Below, in pieces: positions 31,544-40,612 of a stretch of DNA of 64,000 nt; within the stretch, counting starts at the first letter, position 1, and each line of letters opens with the position of its first letter. The stretch spans positions 62,001-126,000 of the forward strand of contig JADJWJ010000022.1 in assembly GCA_016716425.1 (NCBI GenBank), read 5' to 3'. The position numbers and the translations under genes were made by a program. The notes under the pieces are model-generated. The model saw nothing but the letters and a program-made list of their open reading frames with translations, did no database searches and was not told the origin of the DNA. The stretch comes from Betaproteobacteria bacterium (GTDB taxonomy: Bacteria > Pseudomonadota > Gammaproteobacteria > Burkholderiales > Casimicrobiaceae).

Positions 31544-34500
31544 ATGTGGATTACCCGCGTATCGATCAACAACCCGGTCTTCGCCACGATGGTGATGGTG
31601 GCGCTGACCGTGCTCGGCCTCTTCTCGTACTCGCGCCTGCGCGTCGAGCAGATGCCCGACGTTACGCTGCCGTTCCTGATCGTGCAGACGCAGTACCCGG
31701 GCGCCTCGCCGGAGGCGGTCGAGGTCGACATCACCAGGCCGATCGAGAACGCCGTCAACGGCGTGGCCGGCGCCAAGCTGATCCGGTCGTGGACCGCCGA
31801 GGGGACGAGCTCGGTGTTCATCGAGTTCCGCCTCGACACCGACATGCTGCGCGCGATGCAGGACGTGCGCGACAAGGTCGCACAGGTGCGACCGGGCTTC
31901 CCGCGGGACGCGAAGGACCCGAACGTCTTCCGCGCCGACACCGAGAACCAGGAGCCGGTGGTGTCGCTCGCGGTGATGTCGAATGCGACCGGCCTGCGCG
32001 AGCTGACCTCGCTCACCGAGCAGACGATCGTCAAGGGGCTGGAGAACGTGCCCGGCGTGGCGCGCATCGACGTGTTCGGCAAGGTGACGCGGCAGATCCT
32101 CATCCAGATCAAGCCGAACGCGCTGACCGCGCTGGGGCTGGGCGTGGACCAGGTGATGAACGCGATCCGCGCGGCCAACCAGGACGTGCCGGCGGGGCGC
32201 CTGTCGCGCGGGCAGAGCGACACGATCGTGCGCATCGAGGGCAAGATCAAGGACCCGGCGCAGTTCGGGCGCATCATCGTCGCGCAGCAGGGCGGGGGAC
32301 CGGTCTACCTGGCGCAGGTCGCCGACGTCATCGACGGCGAGAAGGAGGAGACCTCGCTGGCGCGCATCAACGGCCGGCCGTCGATCACGCTCGACGTGCT
32401 GAAGGCGCAGGACGCCAACGTCGTCGACACCGGCCGCGGCGTCGTCGCGGCGGTCGAGGAACTGCGCAAGCGCCTCCCGAAGGACGTCGAGCTCACGGTC
32501 GTCTACAACGCCGGCGAGCAGGTAGAGAAGAGCGTCAACCGCGTCAAGAGCACGATCCTCGAGGGCGCCGGGCTCACCGTGCTGATCGTGTTCCTGTTCC
32601 TGCACAGCTGGCGCAGCACGGTGATCACCGGCCTCACGCTGCCGATCGCCGTGATCGCGACGTTCATCGCGCTCCACGCGTTCGGCTTCTCGCTCAATTT
32701 CCTGACGCTGATGGCGCTGTCGCTGTGCATCGGCCTCCTCATCGACGACGCGATCGTCGTGCGCGAGAACATCGTCCGGCACCTCGCGCTGGGCAAGGAC
32801 CACCGGACCGCGGCGCGCGAGGGCACCGACGAGATCGGCCTCGCGGTGATGGCGACGACGTTCGCGATCGTCGCCGTGTTCGTGCCGATCGCGTTCATGA
32901 GCGGCATCATCGGCCGCTTCTTCTTCCAGTTCGGCGTCACGGTCGCCGTGGCGGTGATGGTGTCGCTGTTCGTCAGTTTCACGCTCGACCCGATGCTGTC
33001 GTCGGTCTGGCACGACCCGCCGGGCTCGCGCTTCCGGCGGGTGCCGTGGCTCGGCCGCTTCATGGACCGCGTCGAGGCGTTCATCGAGTGGATGCACCGC
33101 GTCTACGGCGCGACGCTCGAATGGGCGCTCACCCGGCGCAAGACGGTGCTCGCGATCGCGGTCGGCCTGTTCGCCGGCAGCTTCGCGCTGGTGCCGCTGA
33201 TCGGCACCGAGTTCGTGCCGCAGGCCGACCAGGGCTTCATCTCGCTGCGGCTCAACACGCCGGTCGGCTCGTCGCTCGACTACACGAACCGCAAGGTGCG
33301 GCAGGTCGAGGACGCGCTGCAGCAGTTCCCGGAGGTCCGGCTCGCGATCACGACGGTCGGCACCGAGGAAGGGCGCAACTACGCGCGCGTCAACCTGAAG
33401 CTCGTCGACCGCGCCGAGCGCGCGCGGACGCAGAAGGAGCTCGAACGCGCGATCCGCAAGGCGATGCAGCCGATCCCCGGGATCGAGCTGACCGTCGGCT
33501 TCAACCGGCCGATCTTCGTGAACATCCTCGGGCCCGACCCGGCGACGCTGACGGCGCTCGCCAACGACCTGAAGTCGCGCGTCGCGAAGATCCCGGGGAT
33601 CACCGACCTCGAGCTGTCGGAGAAGCCGGCGAACCCGGCGCTGTCGGTGCGCCTGAACAACGACGCGGCGGCCGACCTCGGCATCACCGTGCAGCAGGTC
33701 GGCGCGACGCTGCGGCCGCTGCTCGCCGGCGACACGGTCGGCTACTGGCTCGCACCCGACGCCCAGAACTACGAAGTCAACGTGCGGCTCGCGCGTGACC
33801 GGCGCCAGCTCGCCTCCGACCTCGCCAACCTCTACCTGACGACGAACAAGCGCGGGCCGGACGGCGAGCTGCGGATGGTGCCGCTGCGGCAGGTCGCCGA
33901 GATCGTCGAGACACAGAGCCCGCAGACGATCCGCCGCGAGGAGCTGCAGCGGCGCGTCGCGCTGTTCGCCAACGCGCAGGGGCGGCCCGCCGGCGACGTC
34001 GGCAAGGACGTCAACGAGGTGGTGAAGCAGATGACGCTGCCGCCCGGCTACCGGTTCTCGATCCGCGGCCAGACCGAGCAGATGCAGGACTCGTTTACCG
34101 CAGCGATGGCGGCGCTGGGACTCGCCGTGATCTTCATCTACCTGATCCTCGCGTCGCAGTTCGCGAGCTTCCTGCAGCCGGTCGCGATCATGGTTTCGCT
34201 GCCGTTCTCGTTGATCGGCGTGTTCCTCGCGCTGCTGCTCACGGGTACGACGCTCAACATCTTCTCGATGATCGGCTTCATCATGCTGATGGGGCTCGTG
34301 ACCAAGAACGCGATCCTGCTGGTCGACTTCGCCAACCGCGCGCGCCGCGCGGGCGCGAGCCTGCACGACGCGATGCTGCAGGCCGGGCAGGTGCGGCTGC
34401 GGCCGATCCTGATGACGACGGCGGCGATGATCGGCGGCATGCTGCCGCTGGCGCTGGGCGTGGGCGAAGGCGGCGAGACGCAGGCGCCGATGGGCCGCGC

Positions 34501-34708
34501 GATCATCGGCGGCGTGATCACGTCGACGCTGCTCACGCTCGTGGTCGTGCCGGTGCTCTACACGTACCTCGACGGCTGGACCGAGCGGCGGCGTGCGCGC
34601 CGCGCCGCGGCGAGGGCTGCGGCGACCGCGGCTGCGGCCGAGCGGCCCTGCACGCCTGGTCGGGAGGCGAGGGCTTGCCCGGGCTCCGCACCGCGGATCC
34701 TTCGGTGA
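31544..34708 (+). CDS. RND-family efflux permease (HAE-1/AcrB-like)
   Basis: A 1054-residue inner-membrane proton-driven pump with the duplicated plan of this family: a helix at 10-30, a large periplasmic domain, six helices near 340-540, then a second set. Signatures include NPVFATMVMVALTVLGLFSY, VQTQYPGASPEAVEVDIT, and LCIGLLIDDAIVVRENIVRH, in which two adjacent aspartates serve proton relay. A second-half equivalent reads IGFIMLMGLVTKNAILLVDF. The N terminus resembles the MdtB/MdtC and CzcA-like drug exporters more than classical AcrB. The leader has no clear ribosome-binding site. The tolC gene 1.2 kb downstream may supply the channel. Confidence 0.93.
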   Translation: MWITRVSINNPVFATMVMVALTVLGLFSYSRLRVEQMPDVTLPFLIVQTQYPGASPEAVEVDITRPIENAVNGVAGAKLIRSWTAEGTSSVFIEFRLDTDMLRAMQDVRDKVAQVRPGFPRDAKDPNVFRADTENQEPVVSLAVMSNATGLRELTSLTEQTIVKGLENVPGVARIDVFGKVTRQILIQIKPNALTALGLGVDQVMNAIRAANQDVPAGRLSRGQSDTIVRIEGKIKDPAQFGRIIVAQQGGGPVYLAQVADVIDGEKEETSLARINGRPSITLDVLKAQDANVVDTGRGVVAAVEELRKRLPKDVELTVVYNAGEQVEKSVNRVKSTILEGAGLTVLIVFLFLHSWRSTVITGLTLPIAVIATFIALHAFGFSLNFLTLMALSLCIGLLIDDAIVVRENIVRHLALGKDHRTAAREGTDEIGLAVMATTFAIVAVFVPIAFMSGIIGRFFFQFGVTVAVAVMVSLFVSFTLDPMLSSVWHDPPGSRFRRVPWLGRFMDRVEAFIEWMHRVYGATLEWALTRRKTVLAIAVGLFAGSFALVPLIGTEFVPQADQGFISLRLNTPVGSSLDYTNRKVRQVEDALQQFPEVRLAITTVGTEEGRNYARVNLKLVDRAERARTQKELERAIRKAMQPIPGIELTVGFNRPIFVNILGPDPATLTALANDLKSRVAKIPGITDLELSEKPANPALSVRLNNDAAADLGITVQQVGATLRPLLAGDTVGYWLAPDAQNYEVNVRLARDRRQLASDLANLYLTTNKRGPDGELRMVPLRQVAEIVETQSPQTIRREELQRRVALFANAQGRPAGDVGKDVNEVVKQMTLPPGYRFSIRGQTEQMQDSFTAAMAALGLAVIFIYLILASQFASFLQPVAIMVSLPFSLIGVFLALLLTGTTLNIFSMIGFIMLMGLVTKNAILLVDFANRARRAGASLHDAMLQAGQVRLRPILMTTAAMIGGMLPLALGVGEGGETQAPMGRAIIGGVITSTLLTLVVVPVLYTYLDGWTERRRARRAAARAAATAAAAERPCTPGREARACPGSAPRILR

Positions 34709-34764
34709 GCCGACGGCCGAAATGCCTGCTGCAACAAGGCATTTCCGCGGCCGGATCGCCCGGG

Positions 34765-34794
34765 TTGACGTGCGATAATGCCGCACCGGATAAT
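34765..34794 (+). promoter_or_regulatory. Sigma-70 promoter of the pcm-rhodanese-tolC unit
   Basis: TTGACG (34765-34770) and GATAAT (34789-34794) are 18 bases apart, each matching five of six consensus bases. A second GATAAT lies between them. The predicted start is near 34801, about 30 bases before the pcm ATG. Confidence 0.6.
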
Positions 34795-34829
34795 AACTGA
34801 CCGCGAGTCATTTAACGTTTCGAGCGACC

Positions 34830-35479
34830 ATGGATTTCGAACAGGCACGTTTCAACATGGTCGAGCAGCAGATCCGCACGTGGGAGGTGCTCGACCAGAG
34901 CGTTCTCGACCTCCTGTTCGTGGTGAGGCGCGAGGAGTTCGTCCCGCCTGCCTATCGCTCGCTCGCGTTCGCCGACCTGGAACTCCCGCTCCCCGGCGGC
35001 GAGAAGATGTGGGCGCCCAAGCTCGAGGCGCGCGTGCTGCAGGCGCTGGCGCCGGCGCGCGGCGAGTCGGTCCTGGAGATCGGCACCGGCAGCGGCTACT
35101 TCACGGCGCTGCTCGCGAGCCGCGCCGGCGAGGTGACGACGGTCGAGATCGACCCCGGCCTCGCGCAGTCCGCGGCGGTCAGGCTCGCGCGTCACGGCAT
35201 CGGCAACCTCCGGCGCGAGATCGGCGACGGTGCCCGGGGCTGGGGCCACGAGCTCTACGACATCATCGTGTTGACCGGGTCCACGCCGATCCTGCCCGAG
35301 GCGTTCGCGCAGCAGTTGAAGCCGGAGGCCGGCTGTTCGCGATCGTCGGCGAGCCGCCGGTGATGACCGCGCGCCTCGTGTCGTGGGCGGCGCCGGGGTC
35401 GCGGGTGACCACCGACCTGTTCGAGACCGTGGTCGCGCCGCTCAAGAATGCCGCCGTGCCCGCGCGGTTCCGGTTTTGA
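34830..35479 (+). pseudogene. pcm: Protein-L-isoaspartate O-methyltransferase, frameshifted
   Basis: The frame starting at 34830 encodes the N-terminal 165 residues of a Pcm/PIMT-type SAM methyltransferase: MDFEQARFNMVEQQIRTWEV, then LEIGTGSGYFTALLA as the SAM-binding motif I. Near 35322-35330 the sequence AAGCCGGAGGCCGGCTG shifts frame. The rest of the family, GRLFAIVGEPPVMTARLV and then KNAAVPARFRF, continues in another frame to the stop at 35479. One missing G, giving KPGGRLFAIVG, restores a standard protein of about 216 residues. Pcm repairs isoaspartyl residues. This may be a sequence error, because two neighbouring genes show the same kind of defect. Confidence 0.8.
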
Positions 35480-35802
35480 TTCCGCAGATCGCCCCCGCCA
35501 CGCTCGCTGCCTGGCGCGCCGATCCGGCGCGGCCGCCGCCGGTGCTGGTCGACGTGCGCGAGCCGTGGGAGTTCGAGCACTGCCGGATCGAGGGCTCGCT
35601 GTCGATCCCGTTGCGCGAGCTGCCGGCGCGGCTGCCGGAGCTACCCGGCGGGCGCGACCTGGTGCTCGTCTGCCACCACGGGCACCGCAGCCAGCACGCG
35701 GCGATGTGGCTCGCGCGCAACGGCGTCCCCGGCGTCCACAATCTCAAGGGCGGCGTCGAGGCGTGGGCGCTCGACGTCGAGCCCGGCATGCGCCGCTATT
35801 GA
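35476..35802 (+). CDS. Rhodanese-like sulfurtransferase
   Basis: A 108-residue single-domain rhodanese. VLVDVREPWEFEHCRIEGSLSIPL is followed by the active-site loop VCHHGHRSQ, with the persulfide-forming cysteine at residue 66. The C-terminal GVPGVHNLKGGVEAW is also diagnostic. The start is TTG at 35476, overlapping the pcm stop (TTGA); no ATG or GTG is suitably placed. The intact overlap suggests that pcm ends where expected despite its frameshift. Its own stop overlaps an ATG that could start tolC. The sulfur acceptor is unknown. The pcm-rhodanese-tolC order is common in betaproteobacteria. Confidence 0.9.
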   Translation: MIPQIAPATLAAWRADPARPPPVLVDVREPWEFEHCRIEGSLSIPLRELPARLPELPGGRDLVLVCHHGHRSQHAAMWLARNGVPGVHNLKGGVEAWALDVEPGMRRY

Positions 35803-35867
35803 TGACGGCACCCAGTCACGAATCCCGCGCGGCAGCCGCATCGCCCGCGCAACGATGGAAAGCGTTC

Positions 35868-37221
35868 ATGGAACCCAAGCGTCAACCGAAAGCCCGCCGC
35901 CTCGCTCTCGTCGCGTGCCTGGCTGCGCTGCTCGCGTCCGGCGCGGCCGCCGGCGAGGACCTGCTGCAGATCTACCGCGAGGCGCAGAAGTACGACCCCG
36001 CCATCGCCGCCGCGCGCTCGCAGTGGGAGGCCACGCAGGAGCGGGTCCCGCAGGCGCGGTCGGCGCTGCTGCCGCAGCTCTCCGCGTCCGGGGCAGCCAA
36101 CGTCAACACGTACGACGCGACGATCAACTCGACGCCGAAGGTCTCGCCGTCGGCCAACTACGGCCAGGGCAACCTGACATTTTCGGCGTCGCAGCCGCTG
36201 TACCGGCCGCAGTACGCGGTGGCGCTCGACCAGGCGAAGGAGCAGGTCGCGCAGTCGGACTTCACGCTGGCGATCGCGCAGCAGGACCTCATCATCCGCA
36301 CCACGGTCGCGTACTTCGACGTGCTGCTCGCCGAGTTCAATGTCTACCTGGCCGAGCAGCAGAAGATCGCCGTCGCCGAGCAGCTCGCGCAGGCGAAGCG
36401 CAACTTCGAGGTCGGCACGGCGACGATCACCGACACCAACGAAGCGCAGGCGAAGTACGACCAGATCGTGGCGACCGAGATCCAGACGAAGAACGAGCTC
36501 GACCGCAGGCGCACGGCGCTGCGCGCGATCGTCGGACACTTCCCGGCGAGCCTGAAGCCCCTCGGCCCTGGTTTCGATCCGGTGTTGCCGAGCCCGAACG
36601 CCGTCGACTACTGGGTCGACCGCGCGCTGAAGGAGAACCTGTCGGTGCGCTTCTCGCAGGCGAACTACGACATCGCGTCGATGGAGGTCGAGCAGGGCGA
36701 AGGCGGGGCACCTGCCGACGCTCGACCTGGTCGCGAGCGCGACCGCGCAGGCCTCGAGCGGCTCCACGGCGAGCGACTTCTCCAGCAACTCGCGTTCGGC
36801 GCTGTTCGGCGTCGTGCTCAACGTGCCGATCTACCAGGGCGGGTTCGTGAACTCGCGCGTGCGGGAGACGATCTCGCTGCAGGACAAGGCGCGCGCCGAC
36901 CTCGAATCCGCGCGCCGCGCCGCCATCACCAACGCGCAGGACGGCTTCTCCGGCGTGAACAGCGCGGCGGCCGCGGTCAGGGCGTTCCAGCAGGCGGCGG
37001 CGTCCGCCGAGGTCGCGCTGCAGTCGAACATCCTCGGGCAGGAGGTCGGCATCCGGACCAACCTCGACGTGCTGCTCGTGCAGCAGAACGTGTTCACCGC
37101 CCGCCGCGACGTCGCCAACGCCTACTTCCAGTACATCATCGCGGTGCTGCGCCTCAAGGCGTCGGTCGGTTCGCTGACCGAACAGGATCTCGAGGAGATG
37201 AACCGGCGGTTGGGCGGGTAA
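35868..37221 (+). pseudogene. tolC: TolC-family outer-membrane channel protein, frameshifted
   Basis: The gene encodes a TolC-type protein of about 450 residues. A signal peptide (KARRLALVACLAALLASGAAAG) is followed by DLLQIYREAQKYDPAIAAARSQ, the family start, and two repeats of helices. At 36695-36697 GAGCAGGGCGAAGGCGGGGC shifts the frame. Removing one G gives EQAKAGHLPTLDLVASATAQ, the normal family sequence. It then continues to LTEQDLEEMNRRLGG at 37221. The start ATG at 35868 follows GGAAAGCG; an ATG at 35802 overlaps the rhodanese stop. The channel would serve the RND pump upstream or type I secretion. A sequencing error is the simpler explanation for the shift. Confidence 0.85.
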
Positions 37222-37375
37222 GGGTCGGACCCTCGATCGGCTGCCTGCGGGCGGAACTCCCGTCGCCCGACCACGCCGGAGCGGAGCGTGACAGGGGTCT
37301 GACCCTTCGGCACGCTCCCGGGGTCGGGCCCGCGCCGGCTGATCCGGCGCCGTCGGCGCCTCAGCGGGGCGCCGA
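37222..37375. repeat. GGGTC(N)GACCC repeat cluster between tolC and waaA
   Basis: AGGGTCGGACCCTC occurs right after the tolC stop, GGGGTCTGACCCTTC in the middle and AGGGTCGGACCCTG at the right. Short GC-rich palindromes lie between. The right-hand copy overlaps the 3' end of waaA and encodes its last residues. The same motif is clustered at 13796-13922. Confidence 0.65.
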
Positions 37376-38636
37376 GGGTCGGACCCTGTCGCCAAGCCAC
37401 ACCCACAAGCGCTCGGTCGCGCCGCGGTGCGCGCCGAGGAACGCGGCCGCCGCCTCGCGCATGCGTGCGCGCCGCGCGGGGTCGCAAAGCAGTGCCGCCG
37501 CTGCCGCGGTCAGTGCGTCGGCATCGGCGACCCGCATGGCCGCGCCGGCCTCCACGGCCTTCTCCGTCGCCTCCGCGAAGTTGAACGTGTGCGGGCCCAC
37601 GAGCGTGGGCGTGCCGGCCGCGAGCGCCTCGAGCAGGTTCTGCCCGCCCAGCGGCAGCAGGCTGCCGCCGACGAACGCGACGTCGGCCGCCGCGTAGTAC
37701 GCGGGCAGCTCGCCCAGCGTGTCGCCCAGGACCACGCGCACATCCGCCGGCACGTCGGCGTCGGCGCTGCGGCGCACGAACGCCACGCCGCGCGACGTCA
37801 GCAGCGCCGCGACGCCGTCGAAGCGCTGCGGATGGCGCGGCACGATCACGACGAGCGTCCCCGCCGGCAAGGCGCCGCGCGCGAGCGCGTCGAGCAGCAA
37901 CGCCTCCTCGCCGTCGCGCGTCGACGCGGCGACGAGCACCGGGCGCGCCGCGCCGAAGCGGGCGCGCAGCGCGCGCCCGGCATCCGCCGCGCCGGGAGGC
38001 GCCTCGGCGTCGAACTTGAGGTTGCCGGTCACCGCGACGCCGGTGGCGCCGGCGGCGGCGAGGCGGCGCGCGTCGTCCGCGGTCTGCGCGGCGACGCCGG
38101 CCAGCGCGGCGAACATCGGTTGCGTGAGTGCCGCGAACCGGCGGTACCCGGCGAACGAGCGCGGGGACAGTCGCGCATTGACGAGGTAGAGCGGCATGTG
38201 CGCCGCGGCGCACCGCCGCGGTCAGGTTCGGCCAGACTTCGGTCTCCATGAGCAGGCCGGCGCGGGGCGCGTAGCGCGCGAGGAACGCACGGACCGCGAA
38301 CGGCACGTCGTAGGGCAGCCACGCCTGCACGACGCGGTCGCCGTAGAGCGTGCGCCCCGCCTCGCGCCCGGTCGCGGTCATGTGCGTCAGCAGGATCGTC
38401 GCATCCGGCAGCTCGCGCGCGATGCGCGCGACGAGCGGCGCCGCGGCGCGGGTCTCGCCCAGCGAAACCGCGTGGATCCAGACGACGCCGCGCGCGGCCG
38501 GCGCATCCGCGCGATAGCGCCCGAACCGCTCGCCGATGCGCGCGCGATAGCCGGGCTCGCGCCGGCCGCGCCACCACAGCCGCAGCGGCAGCCACGGCAG
38601 CGCGAGGTACCACAGCAGCGTGTAGAGCGCGCGCAT
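37361..38636 (-). pseudogene. waaA: 3-deoxy-D-manno-octulosonic acid (Kdo) transferase, frameshifted
   Basis: WaaA adds Kdo to lipid A in the inner membrane. The N-terminal part, from the ATG at 38636, reads MRALYTLLWYLALPWLPLRL, then WIHAVSLGETRAAAPLV and the catalytic-region METEVWPNL. Around 38197-38215 the frame changes. The C-terminal domain continues in another frame as MPLYLVNARLSPRSFAGYRR, with GNLKFDAE, STRDGEE and GPHTFNFAEATE. A net +1 shift separates the two. WaaA is normally essential, which argues for a sequence error rather than a true pseudogene. The last residues (RVRPSAPR) come from a GGGTC repeat. Confidence 0.82.
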
Positions 38637-39634
38637 CAGCAGCGCGGGGCGGTTGCGAGTGCGCGGCCGACGGCCGCGGCGACGTCGTCGAACGAAGGCA
38701 CGGTGCCGCAGCCGCCGACGTCCCGTGCGTGCGGCCCCGCGCACGCGACGCCGGCCTTCGTCGCGTCGGTCGCGGTGAACACCGCGACGGTCGGCGTCCC
38801 GAGCGCGGCGGCTAAGTGCGTCAAGCCGGTGTCGACGCCGACCACGACGTCCGCGCGCCGCGCCAGCGCGGCGAGCTCGGGCAGCGACTGGCGCTGCGGC
38901 ACGACGGCGCCCGCCACACCTGCCGCGATCCGCCGGCTGCGCGCCTCCTCAGGCGGGCTCCCCCACGGCAGCAGCGTCGCGATGCCGGCGGCGGCGAGGC
39001 GCAGCACGATCGCGCGCCAGCGGTCCTCCGGCCACAGCTTGTCGTCGCGGCTCGTCGCGTGGAACACGAGCGCGTAGCGGCCGGCGGGCATCGCCGCGGC
39101 AGCCGGCGGAGGCGCGAATCCCCAGCGCGGCGGGCCCTTGGCCTCGTAGCCGAGCGCGGCCGCCGCGAGCGCGCGGCACTTGTCGAGGAAGTGCAGGTCG
39201 CGCGGGATCCGGTGGTGGACGTCGTCGAAGAGGGCGGCGAGCGGCTCGCGGATGCTCTCGCGGTCGAGCCCGTGCCGCGTGCCGCGCGCCATGCGCGCGA
39301 CGAGCGCGCCCTTCACCTGCTCCTGCAGGTCGAGGATCGCCGCGTACGGCTGTGCGCGCAGCTCGCGCCGGAACGCGCGCAGCTCGCGCCAGGTCGCGGC
39401 AGCGAGCGCGCCGCCGCGCCAGCGGCGCAACGCCAGGGGAACGACGGTGCGAATCCGCGGGTCGAGGCGCACCAGCGGCACGAACGCCTCCTCGGCGACC
39501 CAGTCGACGGGCAGCGCCGGATCGTGCGCTTCGATGTCGGACACCACGGCCATCGCGTAGACGACATCGCCGAGCGACGACGGGCGCACGACCAGCACCG
39601 CGCGGGCGGGGGCGCCTTCGCTGCGCGCGCTCAC
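38636..39634 (-). CDS. waaC: Lipopolysaccharide heptosyltransferase I
   Basis: A 332-residue GT9-family enzyme adding the first heptose to Kdo2-lipid A. The N terminus reads VLVVRPSSLGDVVYAMAVVSDI and contains the conserved SLGDV. The acceptor-domain DLQEQVKGAL follows. The C-terminal domain has HATSRDDKLWPEDRW and VGVDTGLTHLAAALGTPTVA, the ADP-heptose site. The GTG at 39634 gives the usual length. An in-frame ATG at 39712 would leave only 24 bases to the divergent gene. The stop overlaps the waaA ATG (TGATG), so the two core-assembly genes are coupled. WaaF cannot be fully excluded. Confidence 0.85.
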   Translation of the reverse strand: MSARSEGAPARAVLVVRPSSLGDVVYAMAVVSDIEAHDPALPVDWVAEEAFVPLVRLDPRIRTVVPLALRRWRGGALAAATWRELRAFRRELRAQPYAAILDLQEQVKGALVARMARGTRHGLDRESIREPLAALFDDVHHRIPRDLHFLDKCRALAAAALGYEAKGPPRWGFAPPPAAAAMPAGRYALVFHATSRDDKLWPEDRWRAIVLRLAAAGIATLLPWGSPPEEARSRRIAAGVAGAVVPQRQSLPELAALARRADVVVGVDTGLTHLAAALGTPTVAVFTATDATKAGVACAGPHARDVGGCGTVPSFDDVAAAVGRALATAPRC

Positions 39635-39736
39635 CGGCGTGCGCCCGCGCGAAACCGGCAAACCACGTAGAATCCGGCGCAACGACGCGCGCGCCGCGCG
39701 CGCGCCGCGCATCCGCCGACCGCCCGCAGGCCGCGA

Positions 39737-40504
39737 ATGTCCGAATCGCTTCCTCTATCGCTCATCGTCATCACCCGCGACGCCGCCGACGAGATCGCGG
39801 AGTGCCTCGCGACCGCGCCGTTCGCGGCGGAGGCCGTCGTCGTCGATTCGGGCAGCAGCGATGATACCGTAGCGGTGGCGGTGCGCTGCGGCGCGCGGGT
39901 CGTCGCGCACGCGTGGGAAGGCTACGGCGCGCAGAAGAACTTCGCGGTCGGGGAGGCGCGCCACGACTGGGTGTTGTGCATCGACGCCGACGAGCGGGTG
40001 ACGCCGGAGCTCGCCGCGGCGGTCCGCGCGCTGTTCGCACGGGGGGCGCCTTCCGCGGCGGCGTACGCGGTCGCCCGCCGCAACCGCTTTCTCGGCCGCT
40101 GGCTCGCGCACGGCGAGGGCTATCCGGACTGGAACGTGCGGCTGTTCGACCGGCGGCGCGCGCGCTGGAGCGACGACCCGGTGCACGAGCACGTGGTCGC
40201 CGCCGGCCCGGTCGCCCGGCTCGCCGGCGATCTGAAACATGCGTCGGCGGAGTCGCTCGACGCGTACATCGCGAAGCAGAACCGCTACACGTCGCTGCAG
40301 GCGGAGGCGATGCACGCGCGCGGCGAGCGCGCCAGCGCATTCGTCGTCGCGGCTTCGCCGCTGGCGCGCTTCTTCCGCTTCTACGTGATCAAGCTCGGCT
40401 TCCTCGACGGTGTGGCCGGGTTCGCGCACATCGCGATCGGCGCGTTCGCGAGCTTCCTCAAGTACGCGAAGCTGCGCGCGCTCACGTCGCGGCCGGAGGA
40501 CTGA
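39737..40504 (+). CDS. Family 2 glycosyltransferase, WaaE-type
   Basis: A 255-residue GT-A glycosyltransferase. LSLIVITRDAADEIAECL starts the nucleotide-binding fold and EAVVVDSGSSDDTV follows. The DxD-like metal site is DADERVTPE near residue 85. NRFLGRWLAHGEGYPDWNVRLF and DPVHEHV are typical of the WaaE/KdtX group that adds beta-glucose to the first heptose of the core. A hydrophobic stretch near the C terminus may attach it to the membrane. It is divergent from waaC, which supports a role in the core oligosaccharide. The exact sugar is inference. Confidence 0.83.
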   Translation: MSESLPLSLIVITRDAADEIAECLATAPFAAEAVVVDSGSSDDTVAVAVRCGARVVAHAWEGYGAQKNFAVGEARHDWVLCIDADERVTPELAAAVRALFARGAPSAAAYAVARRNRFLGRWLAHGEGYPDWNVRLFDRRRARWSDDPVHEHVVAAGPVARLAGDLKHASAESLDAYIAKQNRYTSLQAEAMHARGERASAFVVAASPLARFFRFYVIKLGFLDGVAGFAHIAIGAFASFLKYAKLRALTSRPED

Positions 40505-40518
40505 GCGAAGTGCGGCAC

Positions 40519-40592
40519 ATTTTCCACAAAGAGACGCAGAATCGCAGAGACGGGCGGGGGAAGTACTCCGCGACTCTGCGTCTCCTGTGAAA
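40519..40592. repeat. Inverted repeat element with GAGACGCAGA arms
   Basis: Left arm CACAAAGAGACGCAGAATCG and right arm CGACTCTGCGTCTCCTGTG are near-perfect reverse complements, separated by about 27 bases. The element fills the gap between the glycosyltransferase and the epimerase. It could act as a transcript hairpin. A related but degenerate sequence lies between aceE and aceF. Confidence 0.65.
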
Positions 40593-40612
40593 TCGGGCAC
40601 CGGATCGGCACG

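Noticed and set aside
30008..34786. A very long open frame (about 1590 codons) antisense to the RND adaptor and pump genes
   Set aside because: It is rich in Arg, His and Asp and mirrors the codon pattern of the pump gene. Such shadows are common in high-GC genes, and no protein family is recognisable.
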